From contig CM034238.1 of the NCBI GenBank assembly GCA_019916065.1, positions 41,984,067 through 42,048,066 of the forward strand: 64,000 nt of DNA, given 5' to 3'. The position numbers and the translations under genes are program-made. How positions within the stretch are numbered: position 1 is the first letter of the stretch; every line of letters starts with the position of its first letter. Below, in pieces: positions 1 to 11,711 of the stretch. The stretch comes from Vitellaria paradoxa (lineage: Eukaryota > Streptophyta > Magnoliopsida > Ericales > Sapotaceae). The notes below the pieces were generated by a model. That model saw only the letters and a program-made list of their open reading frames with translations. It ran no database searches and had not been told where the DNA came from.

Positions 1-561
1 GAGAAAGGATCACAAACCACAGTTTTGGCAGGGACAATGGGGTACATGGCTCCAGAATGTGCCATTACAGGCAAGGCTAGTAAGGAATCAGACGTGTATA
101 GTTTTGGAGTCGTGGCACTGGAAATAGCATGTGGAAGAAGGCCAATTAATCATTTGGCTGAAGAAGAAAGTGAGAGAAATATTGTCGAGTGGGTTTGGAA
201 CCTCTATGGAATGGGAAAGGTTCTTGAAGTAGCTGATCCAAAACTGTGTGGAGTTTTCAATTGGAAAGAAATGAGGAACTTGATAGTTGTTGGGCTGTGG
301 TGTGCTCATCCAGACAGCAAACTCAGACCTTCAATCAAGCAAGCAATTCAAGTTCTTGATTTTGAAGCTCCTTTGCCTGCTCTTCCACCAAAAAGGCCCA
401 TTGCAACGTACTTGTCTGATCTTTCAATGACTAGCGACGGAGATATTCTTTTTGCTGGAGGCAGCCAAATCCAGAATTTGAGCCATAGTTATAAAACTGA
501 TTCCTCAAAACACACTGCAGCTTCTACAGCTTCTTCTTCATCTGTGAGCACCATAGGTTGA
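1..561 (+). CDS. L-type lectin receptor kinase, C-terminal end (5' part outside window)
   Basis: The reading frame is open from the first base, so the gene begins upstream of the window; the internal ATG at 25 is not its start. What is visible is the kinase activation-segment end (AGTMGYMAPE, the APE of subdomain VIII), then SDVYSFGVVALEIACGRRP (subdomain IX) and LWCAHPDSKLRPSIKQ (subdomain XI), followed by a Ser/Thr-rich tail and a TGA at 559-561. These motifs and the tail closely match the intact LecRK at 36,372. The family is plasma-membrane Ser/Thr kinases with an outer legume-lectin domain, used in defence and development. No break is seen in this part, so the gene may be intact, but catalytic Lys, HRD and DFG lie outside. 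Its closest relative here is the pseudogene at 23,379-24,523, which shares the tail and the 3' flank. Confidence 0.9.
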   Translation, partial: EKGSQTTVLAGTMGYMAPECAITGKASKESDVYSFGVVALEIACGRRPINHLAEEESERNIVEWVWNLYGMGKVLEVADPKLCGVFNWKEMRNLIVVGLWCAHPDSKLRPSIKQAIQVLDFEAPLPALPPKRPIATYLSDLSMTSDGDILFAGGSQIQNLSHSYKTDSSKHTAASTASSSSVSTIG

Positions 562-1830
562 TTCATGTACTTTATTTCTAGTTCAAGACTTTCATGTGCC
601 GTGTTGTACCGTGTTGTATATTTTTAATTCTTTCTATGTATTGAAGATGCCATACATGCGATCACTAAAATTCCACTTGAGGATTCTATCTATGTATTGA
701 CAATGCAATATGTGTTCACTAAGATCCCACTTGAGGATATGTATTTTTTTTTTTTGGGGTAATAATTATGGTATTTTTTTGTTTGGTTTTTTTATCAAAT
801 ATAAGATTGAATAAAAGATAGTTCTAATTTTATCATACTTTATTTTTTTTTTTTGGAAGATAGCATCTTTCAAAGAATGTAGAGAACATTGTAGATGATA
901 TCCTACAATAGATATTGTCGAAAAATATATATATATATATATAATTAAAAGTGGGATAGAATTTAAAGCGAAATTAATGATATCTCATTTCTAGACCCAT
1001 ATCTAACAAATCAAAAGTGGCTAGCCCAAGATTTAATTAGTTGCAATCCATTCTTTCAATGATTGTTATCCTCCTATGTTCTCATTGTTAATTATCCAAC
1101 TTTAAGGTAAAAAAAATAATCATTAAAGTGAGACATTACAACTAATTAATAACTCAAGCCCTTAATTATTAAAAAATTTAAATCTTGAATTATAATTTCA
1201 AGCAAAACTAAGAAGGAATTTCCTTTTTTTTTCACTTAATGAATCCGTTGATTAAATTTATTCATGAACTCTTTTCTTTAAAAAGTAGGATAAATTTCAC
1301 TTTATCCCTTAAATTTTATTCGAAATTTTACTTTAGGACTTAGGCTTTTTTTTTTTAACAATTAAAGGAATAAGTTTTTAACTATTTGCAATCTCCTCAC
1401 TTAGTTACCACTCTACCCCTATAGTCCTATCATTAATTGACCAACTTTTAGAATCAAAATGATTACTAATAGGTAGTATTAAAACTAACTAAAAGTTCAT
1501 ACCATTAATTATTAAAAAAAAAGACCTCAAGTCTTGTGATAAGATTTCAAGTAAAACTCAAGATACAAATTGAAATTTACTCTAAAAATTACCAAGTCTG
1601 TAAATTTAGTTATATATGATCAATTTTTTATGATTATTTAAAAACAATATTTTTTAATAAATATCTATTTATTTTCATTACAATTTTTAAACTCAACTAA
1701 AAAATGAAGTAAATTTTACTTCTTTCATTTTATTTTTTTTTTATCCTCTTCCCTCTTAGGGCATGTTTGTTTTGAAATAGTAGAGGGTAAAATTTTATTG
1801 CGGTAATTTTTGTTTTTCATTATATTAAGG
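562..1830. repeat. 3' flank of first LecRK, duplicated at 24,524-25,760
   Basis: From the stop codon to about position 1,810-1,830 this flank aligns with the flank of the LecRK pseudogene at 24,524-25,760. Shared landmarks include GATTCATGTACTTTATTTC just after the stop, CACTTTATCCCTTAAA near 1,300, and GGCATGTTTGTTTTG near 1,760. The copies differ by many substitutions and small indels. It contains a (TA)n run near 930-943 and no convincing ORF. It shows that the two genes and their downstream DNA were duplicated together. Confidence 0.85.
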
Positions 1831-2394
1831 GAGCAATTGGTATGAGGTAAAAAATTTGAGAGTAAAAGATTATTGTAGTATTTCAAACCCTTAATTGTTA
1901 AAAAATAAATAAATAGATAAAACTGAATTCATAAAATGGTATTTAACAAAAAATTCAAGGGTGCAAAGTGTAGGCGTGGGCTTCGGGCACGCAAAAACCA
2001 TGTTAGCCCATTGGCCACGAAATTGAGCGAGAAACTTACAGGAAATGTGGTACAAATTAATACTTATAATTTTACTACTGATCAAATTAGATTTTTTTTT
2101 TTTGACATGCATATCATTATTTCTTAGTATTAATTTTGCAATTTTCCATTTTAGTGAAAGAATTGATTGTTATATCATTCTTTACCCAGATGTTATTAAT
2201 TTGGACTTATTATAAATTATTAAATTACTTGCATTTATATATGCTCTGATTTTTCCATTAGTTGAAAATTTTGAAGTTATTCTCATTTTATCTCATCCAT
2301 TAACTTTATTGATGGAAATAATAGAACAGATATGTGCATTTTTAATTAAACTTCTAATAACAATTGACAAGAAAAAATAAATTAAGAAAATTTA
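1831..2394. other. AT-rich intergenic DNA
   Basis: Two overlapping 60-70 codon ORFs on opposite strands (about 1,891-2,127) have no recognisable motif and low-complexity ends. I see no gene or identifiable element here. Confidence 0.5.
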
Positions 2395-3235
2395 GCCCCC
2401 GCTTTGTAATGTTTTTTGTTTTCTATTTTTTGTTTATGTTTTTTAAATTTTATAAACTGACAATAAAAACATATTTGTTAAATCGTTTTATATTTGTTTG
2501 TTTCCAAAAAAATAAAAACTTAAATAGAAAAACGTAAATAAAAAAAAGTGTTTCCATTCTGTTTTTTTTTTTTCTTTGTTACAAACATTCTATCAATTTT
2601 AATACTTTATCTATTTTTGTTACATCATATCAAAATGAATTATTTTATTCAAATATTTAACTAAAGTAAAATTATTTTTAATAACTAATATAATAAAATT
2701 AAATTAATTAAATAATTATCTAAATTAATATGTAATACATTTTATTGATTTAATTTTACTTAATAATTAAATTAACTAATTAATTTAATTAATATAGATA
2801 ATGTTGTTAAACTATTTTTAATAGTTAATAAACTTAAATTAACTTATTTTAATTTAATAATTTATTTAATTTAATTAATATAAAATATATTTTATTAGAT
2901 TATTTTGAATAAATAATATAAATAAATTCATCTAATTTAATTTAGTTTAATAATTCATTTAATTTAATTAATTTAACTAATATGACATATATTTTATTAA
3001 ATTATTTTTAATATATTTAAATTATTATTAAATGGTATAATAATTATATTTTATTTAATTATTTTGAATAAATAATATAACTAAATTATAATAAATTAAA
3101 TATTTTATGAAAATAAAAAATTAATAATTATAAATAAAATTATATTTCAAACGCAACTTCAATTTTTATTTAATAAATAAATAAATATAAATAAAAAATA
3201 ACAGTATTACAAAACATTCCATTAAAATGCGGATT
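2395..3235. repeat. AT-rich inverted-end element, related copy at window end
   Basis: Begins with CTTTGTAATGTTTT and ends with CAGTATTACAAAACATTCC, which is roughly the reverse complement, enclosing about 500 bp built from TTAATTTAATTAAT-like words. The first 230 bp closely resemble 63,681-63,910 (shared words: GAAAAACGTAAA, TTTTTGTTACAT). It is probably a non-autonomous DNA element; no coding capacity. Family not assigned. Confidence 0.5.
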
Positions 3236-4285
3236 TTACAGAGGTTGTTAAAAAAGCCGTTGAAATTGTAAAATTTGTGGTGCTATTCAAAAAGTTTTTC
3301 AAGTGGAGGTGGAAAATATCTACGAAAATTAATTTTTTCCAATTAACACCTGCACAAGTACAAAACTGTCAACAACTTAGCAAGTAAGGTTGATCCAAAC
3401 AAAGGGTACCCAATGATGATGAGGCGACCTCGGATTCAGTGGCAGCACCATGAAGTTGTATCCTATAACATATATATATATATATATATATATTGAATCG
3501 AATATTCAGTGGCAGCGGCCGCTGCCATTGCTTAACCTCCCATGGTACTGCGGAAGTTTGGACGATTCACAGGTGCACGTCACCGCTGGCAACAGAACCT
3601 CACTCGAATATATCCGTTTGTTATTTAATTATATACGTAAATATTGATTCATTTCGAAACCTTATAATGTTCAGATTTAGCCCATTTATTAAACGAGTCT
3701 AAATTTTTCTATTCATTCGACTCGTTCAATAAATCAACAGGTTAAGTTGGGCTAAACTCAAATATTATCGTAAAAGACTTGTTCATTTATCGTCGGAAAT
3801 TAAACTCTTTGGCATCATCCACTATTTAAAAGAATATTATTTATTTATTCGTAAGGAAAGTTTGGAGTTTTTAAAAAGTTTAAAAATATAAAAAAAATTA
3901 GTATAAAAGTGACAATACTAAAATTTAATTGAAATAAATTAAAAATTTTTTCAATTTTTTAAAATTCTTTAGAAAAACATGTAGCTCCAAAAGGAGCCTT
4001 AATCTTGCTCACCGAGGTTATCCAATCTTGCTCACGGAGGTTATCCATTCTCCGACTAGATGGAAGAGCTATGCCTAGTTAGGCCAATGCAAAAATTTTA
4101 TTTTCATTGTTCTTTTGTCCCGCATTAATCACCGTTCGCTTATTTATTATTGGTAATTATGGGTAACAACTGATATATTTCGTTTAAAATTATCATAACC
4201 GTAAGATATTATTTTTTATTCAAAAATTAATAGTAAAAATTTGAGTAGTAATTGATATGGGATAAAAGTGCTTATGTTCTTTTTA
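3236..4285. other. Intergenic DNA with (TA)n run and palindrome
   Basis: Contains a (TA)n microsatellite at about 3,470-3,493 next to a GC-rich patch with an 18-bp palindrome (3,510-3,527). Two short ORFs crossing this patch have no family features. A pair of short direct repeats (CTTGCTCACSGAGGTTATCC) lies at about 4,003-4,046. No gene recognised. Confidence 0.5.
3510..3527. repeat. 18-bp perfect GC-rich palindrome
   Basis: TGGCAGCGGCCGCTGCCA reads the same on both strands and stands out in AT-rich surroundings directly beside a (TA)n run. It could form a cruciform; function unknown. Confidence 0.7.
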
Positions 4286-4803
4286 GGTTGCGTTTGGCAC
4301 ACTAAAAAGTGAGATAAAATGAGATAAAACGTGATTTGGAGAAATTTTTTGCGTTTGGTGCACACAACTCAAACCACGTTTTTTAGAGATGAATAGTAAG
4401 ATTTCATTCTGACGGACTGGATTTCTGTTTGGACGGATTCAAAATTTAGACAATTATGACTTCTTTACACTACAATTCGTCCAAATGGATTGTAGAAACC
4501 ATTTGGACGAAAGTTGATCGCGTGATTCCATCAAAATGGTGTCTACGATCTGTTAGAACGATTTTAAAAACATCACAAAAAATAGTTAAAGTGAGTGTCA
4601 TTTGGTAACTTGGGAGTCCATGGTGAGAATGATAAAAAATTTTTACTATTTGATTAACTCAATTCTAGTTATCAATTTTTTTTTTTTTTGAAAAGATATT
4701 GAACGTTTTTAAAATTTAAAAAAATAGAAATATGTATTATTTTATAAAAATTTTTAAAAATTTTCAGATATTTTTATTAACTTTTGTTGCACCAAACGCA
4801 GCC
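4286..4803. mobile_element. MITE with GCGTTTGG-type inverted ends
   Basis: Left end GGTTGCGTTTGGCAC and right end (read on the minus strand) GGCTGCGTTTGGTGCA are inverted copies, flanked by TA on both sides. About 518 bp, no coding capacity. Shared internal words on opposite strands support an inverted-repeat element. The TA flanks would fit a Tc1/mariner-type insertion, but superfamily is uncertain. Confidence 0.6.
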
Positions 4804-5904
4804 TAACTAAGGCCCCCGCCCCCACCACCAAATAGTAGGTCGGCACATTTGCTCTTCTATACAATGGACTGATTAAAGATATCAAACCAAAGTAGAAAAA
4901 CTTGCATGGAGAAAGGAAGTACAATTCATAGCAATTTGATAACTTCAACCACTGGAGAAAGAAACTAACACCAATTGACTAATCAGAGAAAGTTCACCTA
5001 CCATGGAGACATTTGAGGTCCATATGGCCTTGAAATAGTGTCCATTTCAACTGTCAAATTTTGATAAAAATAAAAATAGGTAAATTTTGATTATTAAATA
5101 TTTATGTATTCCTAGAGGAGTATAAAAAATTTAAAAAGAATTAAAGAATTTAAAAAAAAATGGAAGAACGTTGGAGAAAATTGTAAAAAGAAAATTTAAA
5201 GAACATTAAATAAAACTAAAAAAAAGTTAGAGATTCTTTACTAAATTTAGCACTCCAAGTGCACACATGATATAAAGATTTTCAAGGCTGACATGGCCAT
5301 AAAAATAGTATCTGTTTAGAGTGTCAAATTTTGAAAAAAAAATAAATAACAATAAAATGTATGTAAATTTTAAATTATCCGGTGTCTGGTATGTTTCTCA
5401 AAAAATATGAAAAGTTAAAAAATATTAGAGAAAATCGGAGAAAGTTAGAAAAAAATTAAAAGATTTTTTATATTGAAAGTGAGAAAATTATGGAAAATTT
5501 TGAAAATAACTAAAGATTTTGTTGTCAGATTTAACACTCTAAATACACACATAATTAAAAATATCAACTTTTACTAATTTTTTATACTTTATTTCAATTA
5601 AATTTTACTACATATCATTTTTACATCAAATTTTTTTACCTTCATTTTATTATATTTTTTTTTTTTGCCAAATTTTTACTAACCAAATACCCTTTATGAT
5701 ACTGTAGAGTGATTAGTGGTCCAATCACTTCAAAGTATTTAAACCGTTAAAAGCACGAGAAGATTACAAGATTAACACCTCATTCCTAATGAATAAAAAA
5801 ACATTTTCCGTGTATTAATTTGCAAGCTCGATCACTTGTTACCCGGAATGACTACCTTCCCACTCCCACAATTGGTTTAATTCCTTCGCAACTCCTCTGC
5901 AATT
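4804..5904. other. Intergenic DNA upstream of the second LecRK, with a ~265-bp direct repeat
   Basis: About 5,010-5,270 and 5,280-5,560 are two diverged direct copies, each starting near a (CA)TGGCC motif followed by GTGTCAAATTTTGA-like words and ending with TTTAACACTCTAAATACACA-like words. The rest (5,560-5,904) is the degenerate 5' flank of the LecRK pseudogene. No other gene seen. Confidence 0.55.
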
Positions 5905-7800
5905 ATGTACGTTCAATCACCAAAGCTTCCTCTTTCAATGATCGCCATAATTTATTGCCTTCTCCCCATCATCATAGTCATCCCTTCTGCATCTCCTTCA
6001 ATATCCTTCAATTTCAACAGTTTCAGCCCCTGCGACAGCAGCATCAAATACGAGAGGTGCTCTGCATCCAACAATGTCATCCAACTCACCACGAACCTCG
6101 CAAGCTTCGCCCGAGCCACCTACGCAGAACCCATGCAGCTCTGGGACAACTCCACGAGAAATGTCACAGACTTCACCACCCACTTCTCCTTCGTCATCGA
6201 TTCCCAGAATCGAACGAATTACGGCGACGGAATCGCCTTCTTCCTCGCACCCGAAGGCTCGAAAATCCCCGACGGTGCCACGAAGGGCGGCGGCCTCGGC
6301 CTCGCCGCCGACAACCAGCAACTGAACTCGACGAGCAACCCGTTTGTCGCCGTGGAGTTTGATGTTTTCCGGAACCCGGCTTGGGACCCGGAAAACGATC
6401 ACGTGGGTATTGATGTGAACTCTATGAAATCTGTTAATAATATCACGTGGTTGAGTAGTGTTCTTGATGGGAAGCAAAATGATGCTTGGATTAGATACAA
6501 CTCCAGGACGAAGAATTTGAGTGTTGCGTTCACGGGTCATAGGAACGACACAATTGTCCTACAAAGCCTTTATTTTATACTAGATCTGAGGGATTACTTG
6601 CCAGAATTGGTTACCTTTGGCTTATCGGCAGCCACAGGGAACGCGTCCGCTTTGCAGAGCGTTCGAACGTGGAATTTTAGTACTACGTACGAACAGATTA
6701 GGGACTTGTCCCAGCAACTCCGGCGCCGAGCCTTAGCCGTGATGGGTCTCCTTCTCAGAAACCCAATAGTTCCAGTAAAACCAACGTAGGAGGACTTGTG
6801 GCTGGATTGGCTGTGGGTGGAATTGTTTTGGTTTGTGGGTTGGGTTTGGGTTTGGGTTTGTTTTTCTTCTGGAGGAAGAGGAGAGAAGAAAATGAAGATG
6901 ACGACTTTGATCTCGACATGGTTGATGAATTCGAGAGAGGTGCTGGACCAAAGAAGTTCTCATTTAGGGAGTTGGCCCGAGCGACGAATGATTTTGCAAC
7001 CAGAAACAAGCTTGGAGAGGGACGATTTGGCGGGGTTTATGGCTAGGGGTTTCTATTGAAACGAAAGCTGAAAAATCAAGAACAATGTTATCTCAATGTC
7101 CGTTATGAAAATAACAGATTATCAATTTGATCTCTGAGTGTGTTTTTGGGTTGAGTCGCGGACTAGGTCGCTCTTTTTAAAACATTTCGCGGCTCTGTCC
7201 AGAATATGCAAGGAGTTCAAACAACACGCCGTCCCTAGGATAAAACAGTCCAGAATGACACTTCTGTTTCGACTTTCTTTGCACGGAAGAAAGTCGACAA
7301 CAAGACACAATTTCGACCTTTTTGCTCGAACTCAGAAAAGCAGATAAAAAAACAGAGGAAAGGATGATTTTTCTATATGTAAAAATAGTTACATAGTTTC
7401 GTATATATACACAAAAAGAAAGGAGCGTATATCTGCTGAGTTTTGAAAACGGAAACATTAAAACGAGAAAATAAATTCATTAAAACAGATTATTTAAGCG
7501 CAGATTCTCGAAGCAGCAGATCCGAAACTGTGTTCCCTTTTCGACAAGAAAGAAATAGAAAACCTGATGGTCGTTGGGCTGTGGTGTGCTCATCCGGACA
7601 GCAAGCACCGGCCTTCAATTAGGCAAGTGATTCAAGTTCTAAAGTTTGAAGCTTCGTTGCCCACTCTTCCATCAAATATGCCCGTGGTAACGTACTTGGA
7701 TCCTTCAAAGCAAGTCCAATCATTGACCCAGGGTGACAACACTGACTCCTCGTATTCTGGGCCCTCTTCATCAAATGCATCAGTATTGTATCCAAGATAA
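5905..7800 (+). pseudogene. L-type lectin receptor kinase pseudogene, kinase core replaced
   Basis: The 5' part encodes a hydrophobic signal segment (about residues 11-32) and a nearly complete legume-lectin domain: YGDGIAFFLAP carries the sugar-binding Asp, and VAVEFDVFRNPAWDPENDH the metal-ligand residues. After FSTTYE the frame shifts at about 6,690-6,715. The linker, the transmembrane segment (GLAVGGIVLVCGLGLGLGLF) and the juxtamembrane region continue in another frame to LGEGRFGGVYG (Gly-loop, one Gly changed to Arg), where TAG at 7,044-7,046 stops it. LecRK similarity ends at about 7,065 and resumes at about 7,504 (LEAADPKLC) to the TAA at 7,798-7,800. The missing stretch equals roughly 205 codons of the intact paralogue, including catalytic Lys, HRD and DFG, so no active kinase can be made. 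A short secreted lectin-only product from 5,905-6,789 is conceivable but unproven. Either ATG 5,905 or the in-frame ATG at 5,938 could be the original start. Confidence 0.9.
7066..7503. other. Unrelated ~440-bp insert replacing the kinase core
   Basis: No LecRK similarity in any frame. It is more GC-balanced than the intergenic DNA, with words such as GTCGCGGACTAGGTCGC and CAACACGCCGTCC. A 10-bp direct repeat AACAGATTAT occurs at 7,113-7,122 and 7,484-7,493, bracketing 361 bp. The look is that of an LTR fragment, but I see no clear TG...CA ends or primer site, so identity is open. Confidence 0.5.
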
Positions 7801-9689
7801 GCTTTTTGATGGATTTTGTAGTTGGAGATTCTCGTGTGTTGTGGTAAAAATAAGAAATAAAAATAAAAAAATAAAATTATTCCCTTTTATCTGTGCGGTA
7901 AATTTTAAATCAAGGGAATTGGTTTTCGCTATTTCAAGAAGATAAGAATCTTTATTTGTTCAATTTTCATTTTATGCCGGAGTCAATCTGTGAAAGCATC
8001 CAGAGCAGCTTCTTTCCTTTGATGTGCCCTTAAAGGGGGCTGGCATTCCATTCTTACCAATTCAGGTACGGGTGCGAGCCGTTGATAAGGTTGAGTTTGG
8101 CGTATCAAATTTTGTATTATTGGGTGTTCATTTGGTTACTCAAAAAATTAGAAGTTTTTGAGAAAAGTTAGACAAAATGGGTAAAAATTGAAGAAAGTTT
8201 GAGACTTTTTGTGCGAAGAAAGAAAAATTAAGAAAACAATAGAAAAAGTTAAAGATTTTTTTATGTTTTTTGGCACACCAAACTGTTCGATTTATTATTT
8301 TTAATAATCAAGTCTGAAAAATCCGATACTATAAAAGTCTTATTTATAATAACAAACTAACACTAATTTATGTAGAGTCATATCGGATTTCTTATTCGAT
8401 AGAAATTCCTGGTCAAATTTGAAAAATAACTTGCATTCTAATTCTTAAAAGATTACAATATTACATTTGGCCCAAAAATAAAAGACTAATAATTAAAAAA
8501 ACTTAAGATAACCTTAAACTAAGTTTGAAATAAAAACAATCTCGAAAACTGCCCAAAATTTTCACAATCTTATGTCGTTCTAATGTTTAGCCTTTAAACT
8601 GAATTAACTAATGGTTAACTCAAATTAATGGAAGCAAACAGCGTTCAAACGCATATCATAGTTATTTTAAAGTGCCTTTGAATTGAATTAATTGATAGTT
8701 AATTCAAATTAATTGAAGCAACTACCGTTCGAACGCAAAATGATGTTATTTTAAAGAGGATGGGTGTCAGTGTCACCTAATTTTGTCCAACTCTTTTGAT
8801 CCTTGCTCGGTCCTTCTTTGCGTTCAATGTCAATTCTTTGCTACCTAACTTGTTTTATTCTTTCTAACAAATGTTGATAAATTATAGGGCAGGCAGATCA
8901 CTTTGATTTTTCTCCATATTCAATACGAGTGCAACGTAGCCTCAATATTTTAATATCATGCAAGTGTGTCTATTTTCTGTTATTAAAAAACTTAGAAATG
9001 CCTCCAATCATTAATATTATATCTTTCTTTATGTTGAAAGAACGCCCATGGCGAAGAAAAATTCTTGAATGATAAAAAATTAGAAAAAGAAAAAGACTAA
9101 TTCAGCAAATTGCATGACTCTCGAGCAGCAACAGTTTTTAAATCTTTCTTAGGAAAGCGCAGCCTGCAATTTCTTAATATATGCCGGAACTAGCCCAAGC
9201 AGAAGTGATGCTAATGGTTTCAAAGAATAAAACGTTTTTCTCGAGGATGAATTTCCTGATCCCTTGGTTGTCTGGTTCATCAAAATTCATCAAAATCCAT
9301 TAAATTTTACTAATTTTTTTTAAATTTTTTTCAATCAAATTTCTAAATGTATTATTTTTATATCGACTTTTTATAATTTTTTTTTAATTTTTTTTACCAT
9401 CCAAACGCAAAGGTTAGTTATTATCACAAATTCTTATCATCCTATTCTGGATATTTCTATGGTGTTTGGATAACTAAAAAATTGAAAAAATTTGTGTAGA
9501 AGTAAAATAAAACGAAATTTAATTATAGAAAATTGAAAAAAAAAATTTAACTTTTCTATAACTTTTTTTTAGTTTTGGGGGCTTTTGACCATCCAAACAG
9601 GGTCTAGGAAGTCATTACTGCTCCAACTGTTAAGGTGAGATGCTGCCTTTTTTCTATGTCATATACCCACCAACCATCAACCTTCCTGT
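7801..9689. other. Intergenic DNA with small MITE-like inverted repeats
   Basis: Holds at least three short (110-180 bp) AT-rich blocks with inverted ends containing GTTTGG and CCAAAC: about 8,117-8,290, 9,296-9,410 and 9,456-9,606 (GTGTTTGGATAACTAAAAAA at one end, CCATCCAAACAGGG at the other). These look like tiny non-autonomous elements. No protein-coding gene recognised. Confidence 0.5.
8590..8757. repeat. Two-copy 84-bp tandem repeat
   Basis: Copy 1 (8,590-8,673) and copy 2 (8,674-8,757) each run from GCCTTT through TTAACTCAAATTAAT-like words and CGTTCRAACGCA to TTATTTTAAAG. They differ at a little over ten positions by eye. No coding potential. Confidence 0.75.
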
Positions 9690-10800
9690 GGGAAAGAGAG
9701 ACTCATGTCTGTAAGAAGCCAGCGAAGCCAAAGTAACTTAGAAGTAGTATCAATAAGCGCATGATATTCGGCTTCTATGTTGAAACGGGCAATAACAGAT
9801 TAATTCTCACTCTGCCAAAAAATAATTGAATTACCAAAACGAAAGTAGTAACCAATAGTAGAGCGACGATTAGTAGAATCATTGACCCAATCAATATTCG
9901 AAAAAGTATGCAACTATAATGAAGAATATGAGAAAAAGAAAAGTCCATGAAATATAGTGCTCTCGATATACCTCAGAATTCTAAGAACAGTTGTATAGTA
10001 AGTAGATTGGGTTGCATGTATAAGCTGACTGACCAAAGTTACAGTATAAGAAATGTCAGTACGAGTCACAATAAGATAAATAAAACTTCCAACAAATTAT
10101 CGATGGAGAGTAGGGTTAGATAAGAGTTCCCCATCAGTTGCAAGTAGCTTCACATCAGACTCTAAAGAACTGTCAATAACTTTATTATCAGTCAGACCAT
10201 CACGGGGGAGAAGATCAGAAGCATATTTAGCCTGTGATAGATAGTATCTTTGAGAGCTGGAGGTAACCTCAAGACCCAAAAAATAGTTAAATGTGCCCAA
10301 ATTCTTCATTTCAAATTGCTAACTAAGAAACTGCTGAAGTGCCTTGGTGCTAGACAAATCATCACTAGTTATAACCATATCATTAACATAAAGTAATAGA
10401 AGAATGATACCAGTAAAGGAGTGGGGAATAAATAATGCAGAGTCATAAGCACTAGGAGCAAACCTTTGCTGGGCTAAAATAGAGCTGAACTTAGAAAACT
10501 ACGTTTGAATATACTATTTAAGGTCATAAAACGCCCAACGAAGTTGACAAATTTTACGAGGAGGATAAGAATACTTAGGAGGAGATGTCATGTAAACTTC
10601 ATCAGTAAGGTCACTACTAAGAAATGTATTTTTGACATCCATCTAAAATAACATTTATCGTCGAATAGCAATAACTGCTAGTAAAGACCAAAAAAAAGTC
10701 AAGCGAGCCACAGAGACAAATGTCTCCTCATAATCAATACCATACTCTTGAGCAAATCTTTTCGGAACAGGACGAGTTTTATGACGCTCCACTGATTATT
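9690..10800 (-). mobile_element. Degenerate Ty1/copia fragment: reverse transcriptase and RNase H
   Basis: Read on the minus strand in the copia order: FAQEYGIDYEETF (about 10,740), MDVKNTFLSSDLTDEVYM (about 10,600), LLLYVNDMVIT (the YVDD active-site box with D to N, about 10,380), then MKNLGTFNYFLGLEVTSS (10,309 downward), the ILRYI region (about 9,980) and an RNase H region with WVNDSTNRRSTIGYYF and IEAEYHAL (about 9,750-9,890). Several stops and frame changes break it. LTRs, gag, protease and integrase are not visible, so it is a truncated, inactive piece about 1.1 kb long. Confidence 0.85.
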
Positions 10801-11711
10801 AATGGATAATATGTATTTGGTACTTTCGTATACTTGTTTCATGACTATTCTACACACCACATTATGATGATTATGAATAATTTCTGTCAGATGAAATATA
10901 TATTCAAAAAACAACATTGACAAAAATATGAATAAATATATTTTTTTAAATAAATTTTACATTAAAATAAGCAGAACATTAAGGGATTAAATTTTCAAAC
11001 ACAAAAATCTAATGACCATACAATTAGAATTTAGATCCGTAAAATATATTTCAATATATTAAATCCACACAGGAAGAATATAATAATAGTTTTCTCACTT
11101 ATCATCAGCCACCAAAGAATTAACCTACATACACGTGGCCAGTACACATTTGCCAAGCATTGCACGTGACTCCACGGATGTGATGAAATATCACTTGATA
11201 TAAAATTCCTCAACCCCCCTCCGTCCGTGTCCTCGTAGCTAGCAGAAAAACTCCTTACTCGAGGAGTAATAAAGGGCAGGAGCCTGTCGGTTTATAGTTT
11301 TTGTCTACCTTTCTGATTACCTAGGTGCCCTCATTAGCATGACATAGATATTTTTTGTTGCCACAAATTTTGATTTTAATTTGGCCCGTGGCAAAAAGAC
11401 TCCGTTTGAGGTGTAACATTTTATTAAAAGTTTTTATAAATTCTTACAAAATTTTTTATTTTTATCCATTACATATGTTACGAAATTATAATTTTTATTA
11501 ATTTATATTAATTTTTTATTACTCTAAATACACCTAAAACAAGAAAGTATGGCACGCTTGTGTAGTGGTGTACTCCACCCTCAATCTAGTAAATTATTGT
11601 ATTTTGATTAGAAATTCAGTGTAATTCAAAAATTGGACAGAAATCGCTCACACCCTTTTAGGTTTGAGTTTTTACCAATTAGACCCTTATGTTTTAAAAT
11701 TAGCACTTAAT
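10801..11711. other. AT-rich intergenic DNA
   Basis: Contains a few short ORFs (for example 11,031-11,213 on the minus strand) without recognisable motifs. A somewhat GC-richer patch near 11,120-11,300 (CACGTGGCC, CACGTGAC boxes) gives no gene. Nothing else supported. Confidence 0.45.

Noticed and set aside
3450..3702. Two overlapping 65-69 codon ORFs around the (TA)n run
   Set aside because: They run through simple sequence (YIYIYIYI) and a palindrome and show no protein-like conservation or motif.
5998..6540. 180-codon minus-strand ORF opposite the lectin domain, and a 180-codon + frame at 5,820
   Set aside because: Both are shadows of the GC-biased lectin coding sequence; their residues are Arg/Pro/His-rich low-complexity.
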